From Callipepla californica brunnescens (taxonomy: Eukaryota; Chordata; Aves; Galliformes; Odontophoridae), in NCBI GenBank assembly GCA_023055505.1, contig JALIRH010000003.1, positions 3,411,501 to 3,475,500 on the forward strand: a DNA stretch of 64,000 nt. The letters run 5' to 3'. The translations under genes were made by a program, and so were the position numbers. The notes under the pieces are model-generated. The model did not search any database and had not been told where the DNA came from. It saw only the letters and a list, made by a program, of their open reading frames with translations. Positions 1 to 12,100 of this stretch are shown here, piece after piece (positions within the stretch are counted from its first letter, which is position 1; each line of letters begins with the position of its first letter).

Positions 1-1929
1 ACGAGCACTCAATAAAATACTGCTCTCCCCTGCGCTCCAGTTCACATTGCGTTGGCTTAACCCAAGCTGCCTTGGCCTCATGTGAATGTATGCACCTTCC
101 AGCTTTTCCAGCTTTGTTTCCACACGATCCATACAAAAAGAGCATCAAAAACAGCACTTACTCTGATGAAAACTGAGGGTAGATATCCAAAGTGAATCTA
201 ATTCGCGCAGATTAGATTTGATGCTACTTTTCCATTTCCTGACGAATACATCAATCATTAACACTAATAAGAACCGGGTAAATAATGAAATGCATATTAA
301 ATAATGTGTTTGTTCAAAAATATCATGACATTTGAATAAATTATTGGCTTAATGCATCTGTTCAGTTCCCAGTCAGCTCATTAACTTAGGGAAATATTGA
401 AAAAGTAGTTTGCATATTTTTTTGCTCTATCTATATTTTTGTTTAAAAAGCAAAATTAAGCAAATATGGCTTTCAAAAATATGTTTGGATTAGGAAGAAT
501 GTTGTGAATGACAACCCCTGTTCACGCTTCTGAAAAGATTAATGGCGTATTACAATGTTACATAGTTTTAAGTAGAAAATGACAGAAATTTTGTCATTTT
601 CGGTCCTAAAGTTTCTCGGGAGCACAAATTGCTGTGGCAGTACTCCCCAGCATCAGCTAGTGGCTGAGTAATTTGTGCAGGTGAGATGGCAATCCAGTGG
701 AGTGATGAGGTTTTTTGTCAGACGATGGTCTATATTTACTCTCTTGCTGTTCTGGAACAGTGGCTTTCCTCTCCTTCGTGCATGGAAATCCTGGGTTAGA
801 TTCAAGGATGAAATTGTTTCAGACAAACCAAAGGAATAAATCACATTGTGTCTTTTGTCCCCTTCTGAGTAGGAAAGATTCACTCCTTGAGCTTTGTTTG
901 CAAACACTTTGCTGGTTTATGAGAAGATGGAAGAAGCCCTTACACACGTTTACCTTGAATCTGGCCTCGTGAATCTCCACAGGGCTAGGGGAGGCCACAT
1001 GGTTATAACTTATAAGCTGCCAGATGATCAGGGAAATCTGCTGGTGGAAGTTGTTAGTTAAAGTCAGCTTCTCACTATATATCAAGTAGTACTTGATGTA
1101 CAAAGTGTTAAATCTGCTGGAGGAGCTGGGTGGGTAGTTTTTATAGGGCAAAAGTCTGAAAATGTCTAATATCTTTCCTCTAGAAAATAATTTCTGCAAT
1201 AGTAGAAGACTGTTTGCTGGCCAGCTAAGTTCAATTACAGACTGCTCTCTGTCAAAAACCCAAGCATTTATAAGTCACCCATTTGAATTTAAATTGGGCT
1301 GAAAGTAAACATATGCTGCAAATTGTCAGCCTGGATGCAATTTTGTAGCTGAAGTAAATGTACTCATCTGTTTAATAATTTTTAGAAACAGTCATAAAGA
1401 GTCTGATGGTTTTGGGGGTGGGGGGGTTTTGTGCCTGTGCAGGGCTTCAGATGGTTTTGGTTTATTTCATCTCCTGCCTGAGGAGCAGTGACTGGCCAAG
1501 CCTTGTCTACACGTAGGGTACCTGGGTGGGAGGTGCTGGTGGTGGCCAGGCCTTCCTGCTGTCCCAGCCTTCTGCCTGCCCACACAGCCTGGGAGGGATA
1601 CGTGGCTCCGTCGTCACCCATTTGCCCTGAGAGCAGAGCAGAGAGGCTCTTTGCTGGGCTTTGCATGGAAGAGAATCATTCAGAGCGGTGTAACTGCCCA
1701 GTGCAGCTAAGCTGGGAAGCATGTGAAACCATCAAGGGGCTCAGTTACCCGCATTAGCAGTAGCCAAATGCTGCTCGGTGCCTTACATGCCCTTTCCTCC
1801 TCTGAAATTCAGACTGTCAAATCAAATAGGAAACCCACAGTGCTGTAAACCAAACAAAAACTCTGTTAATCTTATTATTTTCAATTTAGCTTCACCAAAT
1901 CAGGTGACTGAGAGCTCCTGGAACTACAT

Positions 1930-2076
1930 ACCACGGAACCACAGAGTGGTTTAGGGGGGAAGGGTACCTCAGAGACTGCCCAACCCAATTCTTCTGTCAT
2001 GAGCAGGGACATCTCTCACCAGGTCATGTTGCTCAAAGTGCCACGCAACCTGGCCTTGAACTCTTCCAGTAATAAG
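1930..2076 (-). mobile_element. CR1 LINE 3'-end fragment, inverted
   Basis: The plus strand reads as the reverse complement of a CR1 3' end. It opens with a diverged copy of the ATAGAA/ACCATAGAATGGTTT tail, followed by the region usually reading as GAAGGGACCT, the CCCAACCC block, the GAGCAGGGACATCTC block and the CAACCTGGCCTTGAA block. It is a short, 5'-truncated copy with many substitutions, so it is not recent. Boundaries are good to about 10-20 bases. It is non-coding and non-autonomous. Confidence 0.85.
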
Positions 2077-3364
2077 TCTGATCATTTGCGTCTTGGAGGA
2101 TTACTCTAGAGGTTCAGAAAGGGGAATTATACTTTGTGAGGTGATGGGCTTTGAATGATTTCATCATTCGGTAGTAACGGTTGGTTTTAATTGGCTGTTG
2201 TCAAATGGTTGAGTGTTCTGCCTCCATTTGTCTCCATTTATCAATATCAACGCCTTGATAAGGCACTTAACTCCTTACTGGGTTTTGTCTAATGCACAGG
2301 CCTTAAAACAACAGGTGACCACACTCCTAACTTCAGTGCCGCACTCTGGTGACTTATCCTGATGGAAGGGAGGATGAGGAGCTCTGATGAAGAAGGCTCT
2401 GAAATAATGAAGAAAAGGGTTAGGCAAGAGAAAGTTTTAAAAAAGGAAAAAAGAAGCATTGAATCACTCTGGAGGCTATTTAAGAACACCATATTAGATG
2501 CACAGATGGTACATATACCTCTGAGCAAGGAAAAAGTAGAAAGGGGAGAGTAAATCTGGCATAGTTATGTGAAGAAGTGCATAAGCTTAAAGGGACACTG
2601 TCAACTTAAAAATCACACTTTTATTGGAAAATTTGTTACCTACTACTGTTGCAAAAAACACCTACGATTACTATAGCTGTGAAATGAGACAAAAAACTCC
2701 TTCTCTTTTACAGTGCTCTTACTTTGGGCCTGGTCCAAATTCTATCAGCGTCAGTGGACCCCCCCATTGATTTTCCTGAGCTTTGGATTGGGCCCTATGC
2801 ATATTTGACTGTACACTGTGTACAGGCTGTTTCATTATTTTGCACGTGGTCTGCTTTCACATTGTTTCTGTGGTTTTTCACACAGCAAGAGTGGAAAAAA
2901 TGTTTTTTTCCAAATTGGAAGTGTGGTTATTAAACTGTGGAAAAGCCAGTGGGGTCTCAGGCACACTTGTACTAGAAATACCAAATGTGTGACTTTTTAA
3001 AGACAAAGCTCCTCCTTCAGAATATCTGTGAACACAGTCAAGTCAGTTATAACAAAGTGTCTCTGAGATATAGTGCACACTGGAAATAAAAGAACAGAAA
3101 AGTTATTGGAGAAGATGCAGAAAAAGCATCTATCTTTCTAGAAAAGAAAGAAAAAAGCCACCTTGTAAGTCCCCAGCTCTCATAGGCTACCTAGCAGTGA
3201 CTCTGCCCCCTTCTGAAATAGTGGAACAGCAGAAAAGTTCAATTAATTTTCTGTGTCCACCTTCACCACAGAGGATGATGAAGAAATTCCTGTTCCAAGG
3301 ACATTTTTCACAGGAAATCAGAGTGTGGCCTTATAACAGAGATTGAAGTCTCTTAGGAGGAAGT

Positions 3365-3545
3365 TATGGAGCAACTTCAGCAACTCGAGTGCAGTAAATC
3401 ACCAGGACCAGATGGTACTCATCCGAGTGTTCCTAAGGAAATAAAAGTGTGAAGCAGCAGAGATATTGACAAGGATCTGCAATGTATCATTAAAACCAGC
3501 AACTGTTCCTGAAAATTTGGAAGTCATTTGTATGGTGTTCAAAAT
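3365..3545 (+). mobile_element. Ancient CR1-like LINE reverse-transcriptase relic, part 1
   Basis: The codons at 3396-3416 translate as KSPGPDG, the conserved start of the reverse-transcriptase domain in CR1-group LINEs (the younger copy at 41185 has KSMGPDG at the same point). Downstream, after one frame change, the translation continues as EAAEILTRICNVSL and then PATVPENLEVICMVFK, which follows the expected pattern of this domain. There are in-frame stops and frameshifts, so the piece is dead and old. It ends at an A-rich then GA-rich simple repeat. Identification is by motif order only; the exact LINE subfamily is not resolved. Confidence 0.75.
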
Positions 3546-3546
3546 T

Positions 3547-3575
3547 AAAAAAAAAAAAAAAGAGAGAGAGAGAGA
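3547..3575. repeat. Poly-A plus (GA)n simple repeat
   Basis: About 15 consecutive A followed by about seven GA units. It sits inside the degraded LINE reverse-transcriptase relic, so it probably expanded within the element; it lies mid-domain and is not a LINE tail. Confidence 0.9.
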
Positions 3576-4359
3576 AACAGAAAAAGATATAAGGCAATTA
3601 CTTTCTTCTTAGGCATCAGCAGTAAAGCTGAGAGTTTCTAAATAATTTTTATTTTATTGATTGGTCTAATGGCAGAATAAGGTAACTTTCAGTTAGACGT
3701 GCTCTGGCAACGACTAACGTTGTAACACCAAAAAGAACACTGCCTATTGTAAATAGACAAAGATTTTAGATGAACAGAGCTTATGCGGACTCAATATCAC
3801 TTTTGGTGTATAGGGTTGTTTATTTCTGATATGTTATTTGATGTCGATGAGTCGTTTGATACAAGCAATGAATGCATTTTGTCACAGCAGTGTGCATCGC
3901 TCCACATATCTGTTTGAGGATGGACATTTAAACACGAGGCTGATCATATCCCAAAGGACCTGAGTGTAGTGTCAATGCAAAAATTACTTTATACTGCAGA
4001 GGAATGCTTTATATGCGTGACAAAAGTCTATAATCCAACTTGCTACAAACAATTAATTGTTTGTAGAAAAAAGTTGAATTTTTCAACAAAAAGTGGATAC
4101 TTGAGCACACAAAGCCCACTTTACCAAATCCCCATTTTCTTCAGTTAGGCCGCATGGGCAGCAAGGAGTAACGGAGAAGTACACAGTTTTTGCCAAACAA
4201 ACACGGCTAGTGTGTACACACACGCACAGAAATTAGACAAGGGAGGGAAATTAGAAGTTCTGATGGATTTAGAATTTAGAGAAGCTCTTGAAATAGCATC
4301 TCATGAAATCTTACCCCATATTAATTCAGATTACTTTGGATGCGAACACTGTCAAGTGG

Positions 4360-4760
4360 CCTGAAGATGGGCTCAAAGAGTAAAGCAAAAGGTGGTGATA
4401 AAGAGCAGCATATCAGGCTGTGGATAGAGGAGGACCTGAGGGATGTGCATTAGGTAGGTCTTGTTTCATGTTTTATTAATGATCTCCAGCAGTGCATCCA
4501 CAATCTCTGCAGATGATACTAAGCTAGAAGAAGTTGCAGAAACAAAAAAAAATCTTGGGAGGAATTAGAAATAATGAAAAAAAGCAACTAAATTACTTTC
4601 ACTTTGACAAAAGCAAGTTAATATATCTAGGGAAAGGAAAAAACAAACAACTCTGAAACAACTGTTCTAGTGGAATGAGCAAACTGGACCACAGGCTGAA
4701 GCTGAGGCTAATTACAGGTAATAAATCAGACCTTGGTGACGTAGCCATAGTGAAGCAGCC
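4360..4760 (+). mobile_element. Ancient CR1-like LINE reverse-transcriptase relic, part 2
   Basis: Codons at 4509-4526 read ADDTKL, the catalytic aspartate pair of the LINE reverse transcriptase with its usual CR1-type following residues. Just before it, in another frame, comes a FINDL motif, and before that a stretch resembling the usual GVPQGSVLGPVLF region. Downstream the translation shows DKSKLIYLGKG, which matches the post-catalytic CR1 region. Order and spacing relative to part 1 (3365-3545) fit one element reading left to right, though 3690-4260 is too decayed to assign confidently. Frameshifts and stops show it is inactive. Confidence 0.7.
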
Positions 4761-7700
4761 ATGAATGGGGTCTATAGTGATAAGGCTTCTGAGAAGGCTG
4801 CCATGTGGCTGGGACATATGGACTGAGCAAGGAGCAAAGGAACTTAGAGGCAGCGTGGATGGATCAAGTTAAAAATGTACACTACAAGGTGGTTAAAATT
4901 GGTGATTCTTAGCAAAATGTATATCTAGGCGAGGTATAGAAGAACAGAAACCAAATCTCATTTACAGAGATATTGCGTGCCAGGTCAAGCCTCATACGCA
5001 CACTACATCCACAGAAATTATAGGATATTTTTCACTCCTTCCTTCAGATATTGGCTGCTGTCAGGTGCAGTTTGCCAGACCAAGTGGACCAGTGATCTGA
5101 GCAGTACGGTGAGATCCAGTTCTCCCAGCAGGGGGGTTGCACTGGTGCCATAGCGAGCCTGTGGGACTCGGTGACACAGTCCAAATCTAAACTGAAATGT
5201 CCCATTTGATCAGCCAAAAACATAGCTGGTGTGAGCAGACATCTCTTTGTTAATATTGGTGAAGCTTTGTGCATTGGCTGTGGTTTTGGCCCCGCACTGG
5301 GGTTGTGATAGCTGCATTTACTTTTTGTGTCATCTGGATAAGCAATGGATTTGCTGTAGTGTCTGGAAAAAAAATCAGTATTATTGCTGAAATGAAAATA
5401 TTTTGTCTCGTTTGCTATCATCCTCTAATCTCTCATTAAAATTCACCATGCAGTTATCTGTCACCACATTATTCTTCTGAAATATTTTGCAAATTCCAGT
5501 AGACCCTAATACTGTTGATGCCAATATAGAAAGTATGGAAGGCTCTGAAAACAGATTGAAGCAGTATGTGAGATCGTATTTAAAAAAAAAAAAATTGTGT
5601 AGAACTGACTTTAATTCATTGTATGTGGACATTTCAGTATAAATTGCAGTGCTCAGGCACCTTTGTTATGCCAGACTTCTTCAAAGAACACAACTGGAGA
5701 TATTAGAGCACATTACATCATTTGTAAGATGATTTGCTTCAGTCAGTTGGTCATAGCACTGTACCGAATGGAGTTATGTTGAGCTTTTTGTTTCTTCGAC
5801 CTTGAACTTAGGTTGGAATATCTTGGTCTTGCAGAACACAATAAGGGGTAAGGCACTGATGGCCATAGTCAAAACAAAGGAGGTCCCTTGATCGTGCTGA
5901 TATCAGGGGCAACGCTTCCATTGGTGCCAGTGAGATGATAACTGAATACAAAGATGCAAGACAATGGTGACATTTTTAGAGGAAAAATGAGGCATTAGGT
6001 ATTTGTCTGCGTACTTCATGATCTGCTATTTGCTGATAAAGCTGTGTAAGGTACTTCAGACCTAACCCAATTTATATTAAATACAGCCCAGGTGTGCTGT
6101 ACTTACTCAGGCTGAATAGCCCTTCATTCTCCCCAAGGCAGTGGTGTAATGCACATTTTTTTTCCTTCACCATTCTGCTCTATCCTTTTTCTTGCTTTAT
6201 TCGCTTGAACCTTTTCAGCCTTCATGATACAGATTGCAAACTTTTACCCTCTGCCTGGCTGCATCTTATTGTACATTCTAGCCTTTTTACTGGCAAGGCT
6301 GGGATTCACTGTTGCATGTTGTGTTCTGTATTTGCAGCATGTCTTGTATTGTTTTATGGATATTTTTGTAGGCTTTTTTTTTTTTTTCTTCTTTGCTGTT
6401 GAAAGGTACCATGGAGATGCTCAGTTGTTTTTTTCTCCGTGCCCTTAACAGGTCTTAACTTACCACCCCATTAAACAGTCATTTCGTATGTGCGATTGTG
6501 ATTACTGGAATGTAGGTTGCTATTATTAATCATCTTTCCACTCGTACTGTTACATTAATCATGTGAGGAGATGAGAGTGTACGTTTGGATCCAGTAGGGT
6601 GACAGCTTCTTATTCATAGCGGCACAAAATCCAACTTGCAGAGCAAGGAATGATTCTCAGAGTCATTTGCCCATTGGCCAATTTTGAGCCCTGTTCTGTG
6701 CCATTCTGCAGCAGTGTGCCCGCAGAGGTTTCATGAATAAAACACGAGGTGTAGGAGCAGTCAGAAAAAGCATTTTGGCACACTGTTTTTGCCAGGGTTC
6801 AGTAATGGGTTTACCCTTGCACCCAGCCACCAGCAAGAAGGCAGTTCTGCTCTCCAGAGCCTCCCTCTGTGTGCTCTGGAGTGGCTGTGGTTGTGTACAA
6901 CGGGCTCCCCTTTGTTCCCACACGGCATGTGCTCTCACATAGTCCTGCAGGAAATCTGCTGTCGTGCACAAGAGGAAGGAGCCTACCGCCTTTTCTGCAC
7001 ATAAGCACGTCCTTTGGGGAAGTGTGCTTGTAGAGGAGTGAGCAGGACAGTACAGCTGGAAACAGTCTGCTTGGAGATAATCAGAGCCCCAGCAGGAGCA
7101 CCCTCCGAGCACAGCTGCACAATTCCCTTTGCTCTCTATAGAAGGCAGTGCACCCTACGTGCAGTTTCCAAGCTACATTTAACACAATTGCCCATCAGCA
7201 CTTAGGAAGCAGTTACCACAGAAACCCAGCGGAGACCAATTAGTCACATGATTAAATTAATTAAAATAACCCAGGGTATCTGCCATCTTACTTCTTTCTG
7301 CTACGCGTAGTGCATGACCTAGACAGAGCTGTAATTGGATGGCATTATTGTGCCTTTTAATCCTGGAATCATCTTCACGCTGTACAAGAGGTGGTCTTTG
7401 ATTTTTTTCCTATTCCATCGTTCTGCATAAATCCCTTCCCAGCGATCTGCGTTACTCCCTTGCTGCGGAGATGCATTATTCCTTTTCCGTAGATCTGTGC
7501 TATTGCACAAAAAACATTCTCCAACCCCCTCAATAAGCCAACTAGTATCAAATTTACAAAACATCAGATTTAACAACAGTGAGATTTGTTATGTTTGGGA
7601 TAAGAGGATTTGGAAACATTTTCAATTGCGCAGTTAAGACTTTTGGAGGTCTTTAATGACAGCTCTAACAATACTTGCCAGGGAGATCTCTGTAGTCTGT

Positions 7701-8639
7701 ATTAGCACTTGACCTGAGAATTGTAAAGCACTAAGAAAAGACTGTATGTTGTGTCTTCATTTCCCAAGTAATTCTGTTATTGCAGTGGGCGCGTTTAAGT
7801 GGAACAAGCTGTCTGAGTTGTAACACTGCTTCCTGGGAAAGGCAGGCAGTCCAGTGTCCTTGGTTGTTTTTTAAAGCCTAGTAATGCACAGCCACATTCT
7901 AACTGAGTAAATCACTCCTTTGTCCTTGGTTTTTCTGCTGGCCTGACAATGGCATCCCCCAGACATCCATGTCATCTAGGGTTTCCTTCTATTATACCAG
8001 TGTCATGCTTCTGCATGCACACAAATCATCTTTACCTGAAACCACATAAAACATGGAACACTGCAATTTCCATCTCATCAAAGATTTCCTGGTGACTGCT
8101 CTGGAGTTACCTTGATCCATTGCACCAAAGGGAAAAAAAAAATAATAATAAAAGCTATTTCTGGCCACAGAGTAGAGAGCAGCTTGCCTCTCCAAAGCAG
8201 ATTCCATACAAACAGTCTTGACAAAATAGCATGCATAAATTACATGCCTCCGATGCATTAATTCGTGCCTAACAGAGCAAGTGGCAACAACACTACGTTT
8301 ACAATGGATGGGTATAGGATGGAAGAAATGAAGTCTGTGGGTTAATGTATAAATAATCAACAGTTCCAAATATTATGGAAGAATGCTAGCAGGCTTTGCA
8401 CGTGCTGTGTTGCTGAAGTGCCATGAACAAACATATTTTATAGGCTTAGCTGGCTTTGACTAGCCTGTCAGAAGGGATGTGCATGTTTGGCAGTGCTGGG
8501 GCACAGATGCCTCAACATGAGATAGGATCTTGTCACAAAAGGAGACCTCTGCTCACTGGAGTCGTGGCAGTGACATAAGTGAGCCTCCATTAAGTCACAA
8601 CAGATTCCTGAGGTGAAGCAAGCTTGGTGCCAGGTGTAA

Positions 8640-9195
8640 TCTGTAGTGTGCCCAGGTGGCCAAGAAGGCCAATGGTATCATGGCTTGTGGCAGAAATAGT
8701 GTTGCTGGCAGGAGCAGGGAAGTGATCATCCCTTTGTACTTAGCTCTGGTGAGGCTGTACCTTGGGTACTATGTTCAGTTTTGAGCCCCTCACTACAAGA
8801 AAGACCCTGGAGCACGTGCAGGGAAGGGCAACAAAGTTGGTGAGGGGTCTGGAGCACAAGTCTTACGAGAAGCAGCTGAGGGAACTGGAACTGTTTAGTC
8901 TGGAGAGGAGAGGGCTCGGAGGAGAACTTATTGCTCTCTACAATTCCCTGAAAGGGGGCTGTGGCGAGGTGGGGTCAACCTTTTCTCCTGGGTAACAGCG
9001 ATAGAAAGAGCAGTGATGCACTGGCCCAGGCTGTCCAAGGTGGTGGTTGAGTCACTGTCCCTAGAGGTGTTCAAGAAGCATTTAGATGCTGTGTTACAGA
9101 CATGATTTAGCGGGGAAATAGTGGTGGTAGGTGAACAGTTGGACTGGATGGTCTTGGAGGTCTTTTCCAACCTTAGTAATGCTATGGTTCTGCAA
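8640..9195 (+). mobile_element. CR1 LINE 3' end with internal deletion
   Basis: The piece starts at the conserved AGTGTGCCCAGGTGGCCAAG block and runs through the CR1 3' coding remnant, ending in the 3'-UTR signature (GGACTGGATGGTCTTGGAGG, TTTTCCAACC) and a worn ATTCTATG tail. An open frame at 8762-8995 is the end of ORF2. After the TTTTCTCCTGGGTAAC block it jumps directly to the GGCCCAGGCTGTCC block, so the usual intervening stretch of roughly 150 bases is missing. It is 5'-truncated and cannot mobilise itself. Confidence 0.93.
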
Positions 9196-12100
9196 TTTTA
9201 ATGTATTTCTCTCATTTACAGAAATTGTCCCTGCTGACCAACGTCCCTAGCATATACACACATACACACACATGCATTACTGGACATAAATGAAACCAAG
9301 TGTTCTGAGTGTTTCCATTTTCCTGCATTTTACTTGACACGGGCTACAGCGGTGTGTGTAATACTTGCTGAAAAATGGCCTCTCGTGCAGTGTTTGATAT
9401 GGTTGTTTTTGCAGAAAGTGACAGTAAGGGCATTGAAAAAGAAATTCTCCGTGGGATTACCCAACTTTACAATACAGTGGTCTCATAGCAATTGGTTGCA
9501 TTATGCTTTTATAAAAATGAAGTAAACTAGTGGAAAATCTGATCTGAAGATTTTAGATACAGCAGCTGCATGCTGTTGTTTCCAGAATTAAAAAATGTCC
9601 CATAAATATATTCATAAAGAGCACCATGGGAAGTATGCTTTCTGGTTTGTATTTAAAATTCTTCATCCACAGACCTGCCTACTAAGTTCTTGAAGCTTTT
9701 CTTCCTTTATGACTTAGAAGAACATTTTTTCAGACTAGAGAAACAAAAATTTTATGCTGCTGTTTCTTGTGAAAAAGTGCATAAAGTGAATGTGGCTGAG
9801 AGCAAAGGCTGGGTTCTTCAGTAACATCCAAAGTGACGGTGAAGTCCTGGTTTCCAGTGTAAATAGGGGGGGAAGAGGTTTACTTTGTTGAGTTCTTGGT
9901 ACCAATTTCTTGGTATGAATGTCTAGCTTTTTTCCGTGGAACAGATGGACCCCCTCAGTTGAGCTGGAGTGAGTTTCCTAAAGGAGAGAACAGTGATTGA
10001 AGTGGTCCAGTACCCACTTCATGCTGTGACTTCACCGTAAAAATGTGCCAACCTCTCCCAAAGTCAGAGCTGGAGCAGTCCCAGTGGGGTGGGTGGGGAC
10101 ACTGTTGGAGGATGGACACCAGGTGCTGCTGGATGAGCACACTTGCAGCACACAGATTAGAGGTAGAGATTACAGCAGGAGAGCAGTGCTGGGGAGTAAA
10201 GAACGCAACATTTCAATTGTGGAAGCCTTGGGCAGTGGGAGGTTTGCAAAGGAATCAGTGGGATTCCAGGCTTCCTTTGTAAGAAGGTGAATAAATTATA
10301 TCTGCCTTCCTTGGAATAAAAAAGGAGAGGATATAAAAGGAAACCTGATGAGGTGCAAGCAATTTTAAAGTAGTTATTATGAAGAAATGTTATAAACGCA
10401 CAGTGTATCACATGCCAGAATAAATGAAAGCAAATCAAGATAGCGAAAGAATTTTGATGGAATACTTTCTGCTAACCGCAATAGCAGAAGCAACGTGTAG
10501 GAGCCATGTTGTAACAGTTTGATTTCTGTAGGTGTTGTGAACACCTCAAGCTCTTGGGAGCTGTGTTGGGGCTCTCAGTTTGGGGTCCGTGTGTGGGATG
10601 GGCCCGTTGTGTGCGGCTGCTCCTGGGCAGACTGGAGGCAGGAGGAGGCCTGAACTGAGTGGCAGTAAAGCAGTCAGCATTTGGCTGACATGATTTTAAA
10701 GAGTAGGAATGGAGAAAACATGTACTTCTGAATCATTTATACATGACATTTTTGTGTGGTAGAGGACACGTAGGATAGTCTTCAGGCCTAAGTAAATAAT
10801 CTGATGCAATAGATTCGTCACATGAGGAAGAATGCCAGTGGGAGAGAAGCACAGTGCCCTCTCAGAGTCAGAGAGAAGGCAATATAAGTGAGAGAAGGAT
10901 AATTTTGAGGGTTTCCTTTTGCACTGCTGCTAGTTCAGAAAGCTGGTGAATCTACGGCATTCTGATATCCAGGATTCATCCACTCAAATCTCTTCTCTGA
11001 TTTGTGTTCCTAAAATGGCTCTAACATAGAAGTAGTTATGGCAGAAATAACCTCCTGGAGGCCATCCAGGCATTTCCCTACATTGCAACAGAGTTTAATT
11101 GTTGTTTAATTTAATCCTAGTCTATTCTTATGGCAGTAATAGACAAAAGCATATAATAAACAGCCTGAGAGACTGCAAGGAGATACTTAGATACTCTTTC
11201 TTTTGGTGCATTTTGAAAGCTTTCCTGCACTCTTTCTTGTAGTCCAGATAGTTTAACAGAATAAGTAATAGTGCACAATTAAGTTTCCCAGTTTGTATAT
11301 AACATGAACTGTGTAGGCTGTGGAGTTGAATTCCGGTCATTCACATCAGTTTATCTCAAGTGATTTTAGTAGATTAACTGTTTGTTTTGGAGCAGCTGTA
11401 TTCACAAGTGGGCCATTGCTTTAGGCATGGACCCTTTAGTGTGAAGGATGTTGCTGGTGTTCTTGATTAGAAACAGTGTACATCTCTTTGCCAAGCATTT
11501 AACTTAGAGAGAGGGGAGCATTTCCCAGTGAGCTGAGATAAATGAAGGAGGTAGAGGTGATTCCAGTGAAGGCAGACGCAGGTTGTTCTGACACTGAGGC
11601 AGTTTGGATTGGACCCAGTTTCCAAAACCGTATCCTACACTAGCTTGTGTCATCGTTCAGGATTTATGTGAACTGGAGGAGAATCATTTTGCTGTTGCTT
11701 GATTCTCCAAAATTCCTCTGTCTGAAGGCTCAGCATGTTCTACTTTATCAGCAACGTTCCCAGTGTTTTCCTCTGCCTGTTCTTCACTGCCCCCCTGCCA
11801 CCAACTTCTGTGTACCCACTAGATCTTCCCATTAGTGATACCAACTCTTTTTATCCACCCTGCCAGGTCCTGGCACTTTCTGTATTCCATGTTACTTGCT
11901 GTGAACTTGGCAAGAAGTGACAAAAAAAAACCAACAACACTTTTCAGAATTCCAAATTGCTATGACTTTTTTTTTTTTCCCCAGAAATACTATTTTGCCC
12001 TTTTACATCTACTTATACTTATTCTAGGAAGTGGCAGTGACTGTCCCTGTCACTAGGCTCATAACATGGTGGCAAAGTAATATGGCCTGCCTTGAAAGCA

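Noticed and set aside
6663..7112. 149-codon minus-strand open frame with many cysteines
   Set aside because: Cys content follows from TG/CA-rich intron sequence; no metal-binding spacing or family resemblance seen, and opposing frames overlap it.
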